51,141 nucleotides of DNA from Planctomycetota bacterium (GTDB lineage: Bacteria; Planctomycetota; Planctomycetia; Pirellulales; Lacipirellulaceae). The DNA is taken from positions 1-51,141 of the forward strand of contig JAJRSE010000046.1 of the NCBI GenBank assembly GCA_024278955.1, given 5' to 3'. How positions within the stretch are numbered: the first letter of the stretch is position 1; each line of letters begins with the position of its first letter. The position numbers and the translations under genes are program-made. Of this stretch, positions 1-10,047 are shown piece by piece. The notes under the pieces are model-generated. The model saw nothing but the letters and a program-made list of their open reading frames with translations, made no database searches and was not told the DNA's origin.

Positions 1-30
1 CAAAGTCAGAAACAAAGGCCAATAAATCTA

Positions 31-102
31 GCCACAGAGATCAGAGAGAACACCGAGTGCTAGAAACAAAGGTTTCTCTGAGTGCTCTGTGATCTCTGTG
101 GC
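31..102. repeat. 72-bp imperfect inverted repeat (large hairpin)
   Basis: The left arm starts GCCACAGAGATCA and the right arm ends TGATCTCTGTGGC. The arms stay mostly complementary inward, over about 30 positions with a few mismatches, around a short AAACAAAGGTTT centre. As DNA or RNA this would fold into one long hairpin. It lies about 350 bp upstream of gap and is not followed by a U-tract on the plus strand, except for an A/T-rich stretch from 104. It may be a dispersed palindromic repeat. No transposase is linked to it. Confidence 0.6.
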
Positions 103-1474
<1,372 letters not shown>

Positions 1475-1619
1475 CTGATACTTTTGCCTTTCCGTATTTC
1501 AAGGTCAATTGTGCCGGCAGCTTCGCTAGCAAGTACCAAAGAGTGTGCTGCTTGCATGGGAGTTGCTTGCTTTTTGTCACTGAGGCTACTTCAAGAATAA
1601 GAATTGGGGATTCATAGCA

Positions 1620-1674
1620 CGACGCGTAAGCGAGGAAAAAGCTGCTTTCCGCGGCATTCCTCGCTTGCTCGTCG
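1620..1674. repeat. Inverted repeat between gap and the NUDIX gene
   Basis: A perfect 10-bp stem, AAGCGAGGAA (1628-1637) with TTCCTCGCTT (1657-1666), is extended by CGACG (1620-1624) and CGTCG (1670-1674) across a three-base internal mismatch. It sits between the convergent 3' ends of gap and the NUDIX gene, where a bidirectional transcription terminator would be expected. It has no T-run, so it may instead be a dispersed palindromic repeat. Confidence 0.5.
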
Positions 1675-1735
1675 GGTTACAACAACTAGAGCTAATCCCC
1701 CCCAACCAAGAAAAAGCTCAAAGCTTGAGGGTGCT

Positions 1736-2275
1736 CTAGCGACCGCAACACGATTGCGATTTTTGTTTGAGGCGATCCCAGAGCAAAATTCCGACTAGGG
1801 ATTTGGCATCTTCGATCTGGCCACTTTCGGCCATGCGGACGGCTTCTTGCCAATCGACGATCAGGTTTTCGATCTCTTCGCCCGGCTCGCGGGCCGGCTC
1901 GCCCGGGGTTAGACCTTGGGCGACAAACAGGTGCATTCGTTCGTTGAGGATTCCTGGCGAGGCAAAAAATCCGGGGAGCTCTTGCCAGCGATCGGCTGCA
2001 AAACCGGTTTCTTCTTTTAGCTCTCGAACCGCAGTTAGCGCGGGAGCTTCTTCGCGTTCGAGCGTACCGGCGGGCAATTCGATTAGGGTTTTGCCGACGC
2101 CGATTCGATGGTTACGAATCAAGCAGACGTGAGTGTCGTCGAGCATCGGAAGGATAACGACGGCTCCCGGGTGGACGATGATCTCGCGTTTGACCACAGG
2201 CCCGCCTGAACGCGGCTTGATGAGGTGCTGGACCACGCGAAACCGAGGGGTGGTGAGGAGTGTCTCGGGTTCCAT
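1736..2275 (-). CDS. NUDIX hydrolase, ADP-ribose pyrophosphatase type
   Basis: NUDIX hydrolases cleave nucleoside diphosphates linked to another moiety. This one most resembles the ADP-ribose/ADP-sugar pyrophosphatase group by its layout: a beta-rich N-terminal part, then the NUDIX box. The box runs from G70 to about F92 (G-x5-E-x7-REL-x-EE-x-GF) with all metal-binding glutamates present. Upstream LIELPAG and downstream FFASPGILNERMHLF are typical of ADP-ribose hydrolases. I use the ATG at 2275, giving 179 residues; an in-frame TTG three codons upstream is possible, and neither has a strong ribosome-binding site. The C-terminus ends in a CCGR tail. The exact substrate cannot be read from the sequence. 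Confidence 0.85.
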   Translation of the reverse strand: MEPETLLTTPRFRVVQHLIKPRSGGPVVKREIIVHPGAVVILPMLDDTHVCLIRNHRIGVGKTLIELPAGTLEREEAPALTAVRELKEETGFAADRWQELPGFFASPGILNERMHLFVAQGLTPGEPAREPGEEIENLIVDWQEAVRMAESGQIEDAKSLVGILLWDRLKQKSQSCCGR

Positions 2276-2448
2276 TTTTCTCAATGCAGCCTATGTGAAG
2301 ATGGGTAGTTTGCAGTTCTTTTCAATCGAACGTCGCGTCCGGCTGGCGGAAAAAGTTGGAGAAAGTATCTGAAAAAACCTACCACGCCCTTGGTCTCGAC
2401 GAAACTGATTGCTACACTCCGAATATACATTCTTCAGTTCTTGTTATT

Positions 2449-2490
2449 GAGTCGTTTCAATTGTTATTCTTTTGAAACGGCTCTTTTTTT
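2449..2490 (+). terminator. Intrinsic terminator without an upstream gene
   Basis: GAGTCGTTTCAA (2449-2460) pairs with TTGAAACGGCTC (2472-2483), with one G-T wobble, and is followed by seven Ts (2484-2490). It terminates plus-strand transcription, but no plus-strand gene ends nearby; NUDIX and rdgB both run leftward. A weak promoter-like pair, TTGGTC (2390-2395) and TACACT (2413-2418) with a 17-bp spacer, lies just upstream. Together they would define an RNA of roughly 65 nt. Confidence 0.7.
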
Positions 2491-2535
2491 ATGCGCTGCG
2501 ATTCTATGCACGCTGTATTGGCGGTCTTGGAAAGC

Positions 2536-3162
2536 TCAGGACCACGCGCCGCTCTCGGCCAGTTTGGCAAGCTGGGGCACGATTGCTCGCATTGCCCGGG
2601 CGCGGTGGCTGATTACTTTTTTTACGCTAGGCCCTAGCTGGCCAAACGTGCGATGGTATTCAAGAATCTCGAAGAGGGGATCATAACCAAAACCATTGGA
2701 GCCCGCCCGGGAAGTTCGGATTCGTCCGCGGCAGATGCCAGAGCTTTCGGCACGAATTTCCCCGGTGGGATCAGCAACCGTGACGTGGCAGTAATAGCGT
2801 GCTCCACGTTTTTCCCAAGCAACGTCCTTTAATTCGTGAAGAAGCTTTGTGTTGTTTTGTTCGTCGGTCGCACTTTCGCCAGAGTAGCGGGCAGAAAAAA
2901 TCCCGGGCCTTCCGTCGAGCGTCTGGATTTCGATTCCACTGTCATCGGCTAGTACCCAGCAACCGAGATGCTTGGCTTGCTCGCAAGCTTTTGCCTGGGC
3001 ATTGGCAGCAAAGGTGTGTCCGTCTTCGACGACGTCGAGAGGATTGGCAACGTCTTTGAGCGTTTGTATCTCGAACCCATAAGGGCTGAGGAGCGCCGCC
3101 AATTCTCGGCCTTTGGCGAGATTGTTGGTTCCGAGGACTAACTTCAAAGTAGGCTTGGTCAT
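2536..3162 (-). CDS. rdgB: XTP/dITP diphosphatase, RdgB/HAM1 family
   Basis: This housekeeping enzyme hydrolyses non-canonical purine nucleoside triphosphates (dITP, XTP, ITP) to monophosphates, keeping them out of DNA and RNA. The 208-residue length fits the family. Visible signatures are the N-terminal GTNNLAKGRE nucleotide-binding motif, VLADDSGIEI with the catalytic and metal aspartates, PGIFSARYSG, the FGYDPLFEI substrate-recognition motif, and SHRARAMR near the C-terminus. The ATG at 3162 overlaps the stop of the upstream secreted-protein gene as ATGA, which implies translational coupling. The pairing with that neighbour looks transcriptional rather than functional. Confidence 0.95.
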   Translation of the reverse strand: MTKPTLKLVLGTNNLAKGRELAALLSPYGFEIQTLKDVANPLDVVEDGHTFAANAQAKACEQAKHLGCWVLADDSGIEIQTLDGRPGIFSARYSGESATDEQNNTKLLHELKDVAWEKRGARYYCHVTVADPTGEIRAESSGICRGRIRTSRAGSNGFGYDPLFEILEYHRTFGQLGPSVKKVISHRARAMRAIVPQLAKLAESGAWS

Positions 3163-4361
3163 TGGCGGGCGTAGGCCGAGCTAATGGAGCGGCGGGGCAC
3201 TCGAACGGGCTGAGGGTAGATATCCATCGGGAGGCCTACGAATCGCTTCGGATGGAAACCCTCTGCCACTTGCCCTTTGTTGTTTTGGAACATGCTCATG
3301 AATTGCGATTTTCGTTGATTTTCCAGCATGGTATCTTGGGCGGCCGGTCGATTGAAGATGTTGTTCGGCGAGGTTGCCCCAAAGGTCTCGGTAATGATCC
3401 GGGCATCACGATTGTCTAAAACAATTTGACCATTGGGGTGCAACTGGCCTTTGTCGAAAGAGCCGATCGTGACGTAGCTTTCGTGACGGTCGTGAAACTC
3501 GTAGGCTTCCCAGCCCTTCTCTCGTAAGGCGACAACCATTAAATGAGCGTTCTTGCCTGCGACAACCAAGGGTTCGTTTTTCTTGGCCTTACGCGTGCGG
3601 CTTTCTGACTTCGAATTGCCTTGAGATTCTAAGCTTGTTCGTCCGCTAAAGGTCGCGACGCGAACCGAATAGCGTCCCGGACATTTCATCAAAGAATAAT
3701 CGAGCCCTTCGTTCCATTTTGCGATGTCTTCTTCAATTCCCTGCGGCACGAAGTATTCTTTGGGGAGCATCGGGTTTCGAGTAAGGAACGCATGGCTCAT
3801 GGGCCCTTTTGCGGCAGACTCGCCGGTTTTGCCTCTCACCAAGTTGTGAAATTTGCGAACGGCTGCCAGGCTTTGGGAAGTCGTCTGGCCCTCCTTGGTC
3901 GATAGCGAGGCGGGCGTAATTTTCTTGATTCGTTGTAATAACTTACGCGATTCGGGGTCGTCGATTGAGGGGAACTCGCCAACCAAAACCGCGTGTTCTC
4001 GAACTTGGCTTCCCCGGTTATAACGTCGACGAATTCGCGAACCGTGGCCGTCGATGCCGCGTCCTAAATTCGTTTCATCCATCTTGAAAGTCATGCCGTA
4101 GTAGTAAGCCGGCAGCCCAAAGTCTCGTCGTAGCTCGAGAATAAGTTCGCGAGCCTGCTGTTCCGCCTCCGCGCCAGAAAACGAAGCTGCCAAGACGAGC
4201 CACGGGCCACGTTCTTTTGAAAGCGTGTACTCGGCTTCGGGGTCTGCTTCGACTTGCTTGCGGGGCACAAATTTCTGCCATAGCGGCCGAGCTGCGTCTG
4301 CGGGACTCTCAAAACCGAGAGCAAAAACGAGGACGAACAGCGTGAACATCGTACTACGCAT
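3159..4361 (-). CDS. Secreted protein with two SPOR-like regions, function unknown
   Basis: I do not recognise a named family. The chosen ATG (4361) has GAGGAG upstream and begins a clear signal peptide, MRSTMFTLFVLVFALG, with cleavage expected near ADA-A at about residue 23. The mature protein (400 residues in total) has two segments resembling SPOR-type peptidoglycan-binding folds. One is at about residues 53-90 (WLVLAASFSG, then an acidic helix, then GLPAYYYG). The second is at about 230-320 (YSVRVATFSG, then ALREKGWEAYEFHDR and SYVTIGSFD). A role at the periplasmic face or in the envelope is inferred. The stop overlaps the rdgB start. An in-frame upstream extension exists but would bury the signal peptide. 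Confidence 0.75.
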   Translation of the reverse strand: MRSTMFTLFVLVFALGFESPADAARPLWQKFVPRKQVEADPEAEYTLSKERGPWLVLAASFSGAEAEQQARELILELRRDFGLPAYYYGMTFKMDETNLGRGIDGHGSRIRRRYNRGSQVREHAVLVGEFPSIDDPESRKLLQRIKKITPASLSTKEGQTTSQSLAAVRKFHNLVRGKTGESAAKGPMSHAFLTRNPMLPKEYFVPQGIEEDIAKWNEGLDYSLMKCPGRYSVRVATFSGRTSLESQGNSKSESRTRKAKKNEPLVVAGKNAHLMVVALREKGWEAYEFHDRHESYVTIGSFDKGQLHPNGQIVLDNRDARIITETFGATSPNNIFNRPAAQDTMLENQRKSQFMSMFQNNKGQVAEGFHPKRFVGLPMDIYPQPVRVPRRSISSAYARQ

Positions 4362-4462
4362 TAGTGAAGATTCTCCTCGGCCTAAGCCGATCGATCTGAA
4401 GCATATAGATTTGATTTGGGTAGGCAAATTAGCAAATGCTTCGTCGCAGAGCTAGATAGATA

Positions 4463-4494
4463 GTGCTGGCAGCATCGGGGGATGCTGTCAGTAC
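4463..4494. other. Strong 14-bp hairpin downstream of the DUF1573 gene
   Basis: GTGCTGGCAGCATC (4463-4476) pairs fully with GATGCTGTCAGTAC (4481-4494) if two G-U wobbles are allowed, around a GGGG loop. It lies between the DUF1573 gene and the SPOR-like gene, both leftward. There is no T-run. It could be a transcript-stabilising or attenuating hairpin between co-transcribed genes, or a dispersed palindrome. Confidence 0.45.
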
Positions 4495-4622
4495 GGAGGT
4501 GCTCAAGCAAGAGTCGTCGGATCGGCCGGCAAGAACGCGTTTCTGAGCAAGCCGAGCCTGGCTCTAGCCAGAAGCCGCCGGCTTTCGCTACGGCTTCTGC
4601 AAAAAAAGCTCTTTCGCATGTC

Positions 4623-5708
4623 CTACTTGCTAGCGGTGCCAGCAATTTTCGCGTTTTCAGCAATCACGCTGCTGCTACTGTTTCCTGCATCTGCCTGCGA
4701 GTCGCCCGGCGTAGTGGCCGGTTTCACATTTGCCGAAACAACGAGAGTCGCACCTCGGTTGTTGCCTCGGTCGGTTGAAATGCGGACGGGCACCTTGACC
4801 GCCCCTTGGGCATGCTCGGGATGGAACGTAATTTCCACAAAGTGGATCGTTTTCGATTCGTCGTCGGTCTTGAACGTGAAGCAGTTGTCGCTGCAACTGA
4901 CGTCTGTAATCTTAAACGGTTTTTTACCTCGAACGAAAACCTTTTTCGTGATCGGGGTATCCGAGGCCACGTCGCCTAGCACCAATGCCGGGGGCGTTAC
5001 CGAGATTTCTGGCACGATGCGTCCCTCAACAAACAACGGAATACGCTGGCTCTCGGCTCGTTGGTCGTTGGTGATGATTGTTAGCTGGTCTTTGACATAC
5101 CCGGGAGGCATGTTGTCTTTGAGCCGTACTAGGAGTCCGTAAGAAACTTTGCCACCGCCGCGGAAGGTTTCTTGCAGTTCAACTTCAAAGTGATTGTTGT
5201 CGTTTGTGATATCGACGATGCTCCAATTCGCGCGTCCTGCGTAATTGACCGAGATAAGCTGCTCGTTGGTCGCACCTTCGTCCACGCTGCCAAACAGCAC
5301 CGCGCCAGGCTGGAAAACCACATCGCTTCGTATATTGCCGTGGACACGTACCTGAACGTCCGCCGAATAAGGAGCACCAAACGAAACCGTCAGCGTTGCC
5401 CCATGCCGGCCAGTAAATGTCCGCGTGTTGAACTTCGCAACAATGTAACCCTTCTCGTAGGTTTTGATCGTTGCGTTTTCGATTGTCGGAGAAGTACATC
5501 CACAGCTCGAACGCACGCCCGTGATGTGCATCGGCTGCTTGTACAAGTTCGTAATCTCGAACCGATAGACCGTATCTGCACCACGGGCCACGGTACCGAA
5601 GTCGTGGTCCGTCTTGCTGAACATTTTTTCAGCCCACTCTTGAGCAGCGAGCTGATTGATAAACGAAGTGCCGAAAAGGATCAGAACTAAAAATGCGGTG
5701 CGCATCAT
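4623..5708 (-). CDS. Secreted DUF1573 domain protein
   Basis: The ATG at 5708 is preceded by GAGGAA at good spacing and opens a signal peptide (MMRTAFLVLILFGTSF, cleavage near AAQ at about 22). Directly after it is the DUF1573 signature, HDFGTVARGADTVYRFEITN followed by RSSCGCTSP (C69, C71), an Ig-like beta-sandwich found widely in Bacteroidetes and Planctomycetes. The rest looks like two further Ig-like repeats (about 130-240 and 240-340), and the Ser/Ala-rich tail has no anchor. The product, 361 residues, is probably periplasmic or extracellular. Its molecular role is unknown. The next leftward gene is about 260 bp away, so operon membership is uncertain. Confidence 0.88.
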   Translation of the reverse strand: MMRTAFLVLILFGTSFINQLAAQEWAEKMFSKTDHDFGTVARGADTVYRFEITNLYKQPMHITGVRSSCGCTSPTIENATIKTYEKGYIVAKFNTRTFTGRHGATLTVSFGAPYSADVQVRVHGNIRSDVVFQPGAVLFGSVDEGATNEQLISVNYAGRANWSIVDITNDNNHFEVELQETFRGGGKVSYGLLVRLKDNMPPGYVKDQLTIITNDQRAESQRIPLFVEGRIVPEISVTPPALVLGDVASDTPITKKVFVRGKKPFKITDVSCSDNCFTFKTDDESKTIHFVEITFHPEHAQGAVKVPVRISTDRGNNRGATLVVSANVKPATTPGDSQADAGNSSSSVIAENAKIAGTASK

Positions 5709-6218
5709 GGCGATTTCCTCGCGAAAGAGTCTTCTGCCCGACTGCGCAAATCCCTTTGCCGAAAGCATCTACGGTATTCCCTGCATTTGCGGGTGACGGT
5801 GGTCACATCAATGTGAGTCATGGCATTCTACCGCGCAAAACGGCAGCGGGTTAGATTTCCAAGGCCTGAACCGAACATTTTCACCTATTTTTAGTCTTCT
5901 AGGGAAGAGCAAATCGGTTTAGTGAAAATATGCGAACCTTAGGGAGTCTACGGTTTCGGCAAATTGGTCGAATTGGCTGCCCGCAAAGCGAATCATCAAG
6001 AGAACCATACCCCCATGCAAAGAATTCGTACTCTGCTAGAATGGGCCGCTTCCAACTAGCGAACGAGCCGTGTGTCACCCATTGGAAGCAGGAACTCAGG
6101 GTTTGCGGGCCATTTGCCTTACAGCCGGCTTCGAGTCTTGCTTTGGGTCTGTTGCTTCGACACATTGCCTACGCGATAAGTTAAACCGTCGCCTTTTGTT
6201 ATTTTTTTAGCCTTGCAC
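5709..6218. other. Divergent intergenic region with a likely promoter of the tyrA operon
   Basis: About 510 bp separates the divergent DUF1573 and tyrA genes. No gene is supported in it; a short open frame starting near 5930 has no ribosome-binding site and no recognisable content. The one clear signal is an extended -10, TGCTAGAAT at 6034-6042. The matching -35 position has no good hexamer. If used, it gives a leader of about 170 nt before tyrA. Confidence 0.4.
6034..6042 (+). promoter_or_regulatory. Extended -10 (TGCTAGAAT) upstream of tyrA-purL-purQ
   Basis: TG-C-TAGAAT is a five-of-six match to TATAAT with the TGn extension, which can offset a weak -35. The GCTAGAAT octamer also occurs before glpD, tRNA-Ser, 16S rRNA and the universal stress gene in this window. 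That recurrence supports a real promoter element. Confidence 0.5.
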
Positions 6219-7058
6219 ATGCCTCCCCTTCGAAACGTAGCGATTATCGGAGTGGGTCTGATCGGAGGTTCGATCGGCCAGGCATTGCGGCAGCGCGGAT
6301 TGGCAGGCGAAGTTATCGGAATCGGTCGCAGGCAGGCGAGCCTCGATAAGGCGCTGGCCGCAGGGGCGATTGATCGAGCCGAGCTTAATTTAGAAGCGGG
6401 CGTTGCCTCGGCGGAGGTCGTCATCGTGGCGACCCCGGTTGATTCCATCGCAGATTTCGTCCAACAGGCTTTGGCCGCCTCCGACGAAACGACCTGGGTA
6501 ACCGATGCTGGCAGCACCAAAACAGCCATTTGTGCCGACGTTGGCCCTTCGGCAGCCAAACGGTTTATTGGTAGCCACCCGCTAGCGGGCGACCATCGCT
6601 CGGGCCCCGAGAACGCACGGGCCGACCTTCTCGACGCAAAAACCGTGGTCGTTACGCCTGGCGAGACCACTCCCGCAGACCTCGCCAACCGCGCTCAGAC
6701 ATTTTGGGAGTCGCTGGGGGCAAACGTCGTACGGATGTCTCCCCAGCAGCACGATCGAGCCCTGGCCGCGACCAGCCACCTCCCCCACCTGATTGCCTCG
6801 GCCTTAGCTGCCGCGACCCCCGACGAGTGGCTTTCGCTCGCCGCGACAGGTTGGGCAGACACCACACGAATCGCCGCAGCTGATCCTGCCTTATGGGCAC
6901 AGATTTTTTCGCAGAATAAATCAGCGTTATTAGAGTCTCTCGATCGAATGGTCCAGCAAATGGATCAACTGCGAGAGGATATTTCAGCTGAGAATTGGTC
7001 ACAAATCGAAGATACTTTACAACAAGCAAAACGGACCCGAGATACCTTGGGAAATTAA
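6219..7058 (+). CDS. tyrA: Prephenate dehydrogenase
   Basis: The enzyme converts prephenate to 4-hydroxyphenylpyruvate in tyrosine synthesis, using NAD(P). The N-terminal Rossmann motif GVGLIGGSIG is at about residues 11-20. DAGSTKTAI and SHPLAGDHRSGPENA, the conserved substrate-binding region with the key histidine, follow, as does the all-helical C-terminal dimerisation half containing HLPHLIASAL. I start at the ATG at 6219 (279 residues); a TTG two codons earlier is possible. No strong ribosome-binding site is visible. There is no fused ACT or chorismate mutase domain, and a separate AroH-type mutase lies at 24904-25332. Only one base separates the stop from the purL start, so the two are probably translationally coupled. 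Confidence 0.93.
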   Translation: MPPLRNVAIIGVGLIGGSIGQALRQRGLAGEVIGIGRRQASLDKALAAGAIDRAELNLEAGVASAEVVIVATPVDSIADFVQQALAASDETTWVTDAGSTKTAICADVGPSAAKRFIGSHPLAGDHRSGPENARADLLDAKTVVVTPGETTPADLANRAQTFWESLGANVVRMSPQQHDRALAATSHLPHLIASALAAATPDEWLSLAATGWADTTRIAAADPALWAQIFSQNKSALLESLDRMVQQMDQLREDISAENWSQIEDTLQQAKRTRDTLGN

Positions 7059-7059
7059 G

Positions 7060-9981
7060 ATGCTCTGGGAAATAGACGTTCACCCGCGACAGGGACTGCC
7101 TGACCGCGAAGCCGAAAAAGTCGCAGCACTTGCCGCAGAACTAGGAATCGCCGAGAAGCTTGTCGTTTGCACGGCTCGCGGATTTTTGGTTGAGGGTCCT
7201 TCGCTCGACCAGGCGCAGGTCGATCGGCTAGCAGCCGAGTTGTTTGGCGACGCGATGGTCGAAAGCACGGTCGCGGCCACGGTTGCCGATAAGTGTTTGC
7301 AGACGCCTCCAAATGGAAGCGGCACTTTGCTCCACGTCTTGCTCAAGCCAGGGGTGATGGACAACGTGGCACGTAGCGCCGAAATGGCGGCTCGCGATTT
7401 CGGCCTCTCGGTCGATGCGGTACGCACTTTGCGGAAGTATTGGATTCACGGCGCAAGCGAGCAACAAATCCAAGAGATCGGCAGCCGCATTCTCGCCAAC
7501 GATGCGATTGAACAATTCGTCGTCGGCCCGCTCCCCTTCGACCGGCTACAATTTGGCAGCGAGTATCAATTCGAGTTGAAGACCACCCAACTCAGCGGCT
7601 TAGACGACCAAGGCCTCAGGCAATTGAGCCTCCAAGGCCAGCTTTACTTGCAGCTTGCCGAGATGCAGACCATTCAGCAGTATTTCGCTGAGCTGGGCCG
7701 CGAGCCGACCGACATCGAGCTGGAAACGATCGCCCAAACCTGGAGCGAGCACTGTAGCCATAAGACTTTGGCAGGACGCATTGCCTATCGCGACGAACGC
7801 GGTGAACGACAGTTCGACAACATGCTCAAAGAGACGATCTTCGATGCAACCATGCAGCTGCGAGATCGCTGGGGCGACGACGATTGGTGTGTCAGCGTTT
7901 TTAAGGACAACGCTGGCATCGTCCTTTTCGACGACCACAACAACTTGGCCTTCAAAGTCGAAACCCACAATCACCCTTCCGCCCTGGAGCCCTACGGCGG
8001 GGCCAACACCGGCATCGGCGGCGTGATCCGCGACACGATCGGCACCGGCATGGGCGCCAAGCCGATTTGTAATACTGATATCTTCTGTTTTGCCCCGCCA
8101 TGCACTCCTAGCGATTCGTTACCCCCCGGCGTACTGAATCCTAAGCAGGTCATGCATGGCGTCGTCGGTGGGGTGCGAGATTATGGCAACCGAATGGGAA
8201 TTCCAACCGTCAACGGTGCCGTCTATTTCGACGAACGCTACCTGGGCAACCCGCTGGTCTATTGCGGCAACGTCGGTTTGATTCCGAAGGAAATGTCGTT
8301 CAAAGAGCCCAAGCCGGGCGACCTGATTGTCAGCGTAGGTGGCCGCACCGGGCGCGATGGCATCCATGGGGCGACCTTTTCTAGCGCCGAGCTTACCAGC
8401 GAAAGCGAGTCACTCTCGGGCGGAGCTGTTCAGATCGGCAATGCCATTGAAGAGAAAAAAGTTCTCGACGTCCTACTCACGATTCGCGATCGGGGACTTT
8501 ATACCGCAATCACCGACTGTGGAGCGGGCGGCTTTAGCAGCGCCGTTGGCGAGATGGGCGAAGAGATCGGTGCCGAGGTTTGGCTCGACCGTGCCCCGGT
8601 CAAGTACGACGGCCTTTCGTATACCGAAATTTGGATTTCTGAAGCCCAGGAACGTATGGTCATCAGCGTTCCCGAAGCAAACTGGGAAGAACTCCGAGAT
8701 CTTTGTGCTGCCGAAAGCGTCGAAGCGACGGTCATCGGCAAGTTTGAACCAACTGGCCGACTGGTTCTGAAATACAAAGACCAAGTGGTTGCCGACCTGA
8801 CGATGGACCTCCTTCATAACGGCCGCCCTCCGGTCATCCGAGAAGCAACCTACCAGCCAGCCCCCGTCGTGCCGATTGTGTCCACGGCGAAAGAAAACTA
8901 CACCGACGACCTCAAACAGATACTCGGCTCCTACAATGTTGCGAGCAAAGAGTGGATTGTTCGCCAATACGATCACGAAGTGCAGGGCGGCAGCGTCATC
9001 AAGCCGTTGGTCGGCATCAATAGCGATGGCCCCGGCGATGCCGCAGTCGTTCGCCCCGTGCTCGACTCTCGCCGTGGGGTCGTGATCTCCTGCGGCATGA
9101 ACCCTCGTTACGGCGAATTCGATACCTATCACATGGCTGCCAGTGCCATCGACGAAGCACTTCGCAACTGCGTTGCCGTGGGGGGCGATCCAAGCCGGGT
9201 CGCGATTCTCGACAACTTCTGTTGGGGCGATTGCGAAAAGAGCGAAACCCTCGGCAGCTTGGTCCGAGCCGCCCTTGCCTGCCACGACCTTTCGCTGGTT
9301 CTCGAAACACCATTCATCAGCGGCAAAGATAGCCTCAACAACGAATTCAGCTACTTCGACGAGAGCGGCACAAAGCAAACCATTGCCATTCCTTCGACCC
9401 TGCTCATCAGCGCCATGGGCCAAGTCGAAGACGTTTCCCGCTGTGTGACCATGGACTTCAAAGCCGAGGGCAACTTGCTTTATCTTGTCGGCACAACCAA
9501 AGACGAACTCGGCGGCTCGCATTTTACGTTGGTCAATCACTTAGAGGGGGGCCAAGTTCCCACCGTCGACGCCGAACTTGCGAAGCAAACTTTTGCTTCG
9601 CTCCACGGTGCGATTCACCAGGGGCTTGTCGCTTCCTGCCACGATCTGAGCGAAGGCGGCCTCGCCGTTGCGGCTGCCGAAATGGCATTTGCCGGCGGGT
9701 TGGGTGCACAAATTGATCTTTCCGCTCTTCCGGTCGACGACACCAGCCTCTCAACCGAGTCGCGACTTTTTAGCGAATCGAATACCCGATTTCTTTGCGA
9801 AGTAACCCCCGAACATGCCGACGCATTCGAGAAACAACTGGCGGGTATCCCCGTTGCGTGCGTAGGTCAAACCAATGCAACAGCGCAGTTGGTGGTCAAA
9901 GAATCGGCTGACAACAACTCGCTAATCGACGCCCACATCGACGAACTCAAAGAAGCGTGGCAGAAACCCTTGAACTGGTAA
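7060..9981 (+). CDS. purL: Phosphoribosylformylglycinamidine synthase with N-terminal PurS-like duplication
   Basis: This is the synthetase component that makes formylglycinamidine ribonucleotide from FGAR, ATP and glutamine-derived ammonia in purine synthesis. At 973 residues it is about 200 longer than small-type PurL. The extra N-terminus looks like two PurS-like modules, about residues 1-80 and 88-170 (the second ends LANDAIEQFVVG). The PurL body then begins with REPTDIELETIAQTWSEHC. The ATP/metal motif ETHNHPSALEPYGGANTG starts at residue 301 (H303, H305). The second half repeats the AIRS-like fold (SGKDSLNNEF, HDLSEGGLAVA). Glutaminase activity must come from the separate purQ downstream. 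No separate purS is seen, consistent with the fusion. Confidence 0.95.
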   Translation: MLWEIDVHPRQGLPDREAEKVAALAAELGIAEKLVVCTARGFLVEGPSLDQAQVDRLAAELFGDAMVESTVAATVADKCLQTPPNGSGTLLHVLLKPGVMDNVARSAEMAARDFGLSVDAVRTLRKYWIHGASEQQIQEIGSRILANDAIEQFVVGPLPFDRLQFGSEYQFELKTTQLSGLDDQGLRQLSLQGQLYLQLAEMQTIQQYFAELGREPTDIELETIAQTWSEHCSHKTLAGRIAYRDERGERQFDNMLKETIFDATMQLRDRWGDDDWCVSVFKDNAGIVLFDDHNNLAFKVETHNHPSALEPYGGANTGIGGVIRDTIGTGMGAKPICNTDIFCFAPPCTPSDSLPPGVLNPKQVMHGVVGGVRDYGNRMGIPTVNGAVYFDERYLGNPLVYCGNVGLIPKEMSFKEPKPGDLIVSVGGRTGRDGIHGATFSSAELTSESESLSGGAVQIGNAIEEKKVLDVLLTIRDRGLYTAITDCGAGGFSSAVGEMGEEIGAEVWLDRAPVKYDGLSYTEIWISEAQERMVISVPEANWEELRDLCAAESVEATVIGKFEPTGRLVLKYKDQVVADLTMDLLHNGRPPVIREATYQPAPVVPIVSTAKENYTDDLKQILGSYNVASKEWIVRQYDHEVQGGSVIKPLVGINSDGPGDAAVVRPVLDSRRGVVISCGMNPRYGEFDTYHMAASAIDEALRNCVAVGGDPSRVAILDNFCWGDCEKSETLGSLVRAALACHDLSLVLETPFISGKDSLNNEFSYFDESGTKQTIAIPSTLLISAMGQVEDVSRCVTMDFKAEGNLLYLVGTTKDELGGSHFTLVNHLEGGQVPTVDAELAKQTFASLHGAIHQGLVASCHDLSEGGLAVAAAEMAFAGGLGAQIDLSALPVDDTSLSTESRLFSESNTRFLCEVTPEHADAFEKQLAGIPVACVGQTNATAQLVVKESADNNSLIDAHIDELKEAWQKPLNW

Positions 9982-10010
9982 GCCTACCTCGCGACCGACT
10001 TCATGTAATC

Positions 10011-10043
10011 ATTCCGAATTCCCAAATCCAAATTCCGAATTCC
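10011..10043. repeat. Short direct repeat between purL and purQ
   Basis: ATTCCGAATTCC occurs at 10011-10022 and again at 10032-10043 in the 66-bp purL-purQ spacer. The spacer has no clear ribosome-binding site for purQ. The repeat may be slippage-derived low-complexity sequence; a regulatory role is not shown. Confidence 0.45.
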
Positions 10044-10047
10044 ACCT

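Noticed and set aside
8473..9540. A 355-codon open frame antisense to purL.
   Set aside because: It lies wholly inside a well-supported purL with full catalytic motifs, and its translation matches nothing.
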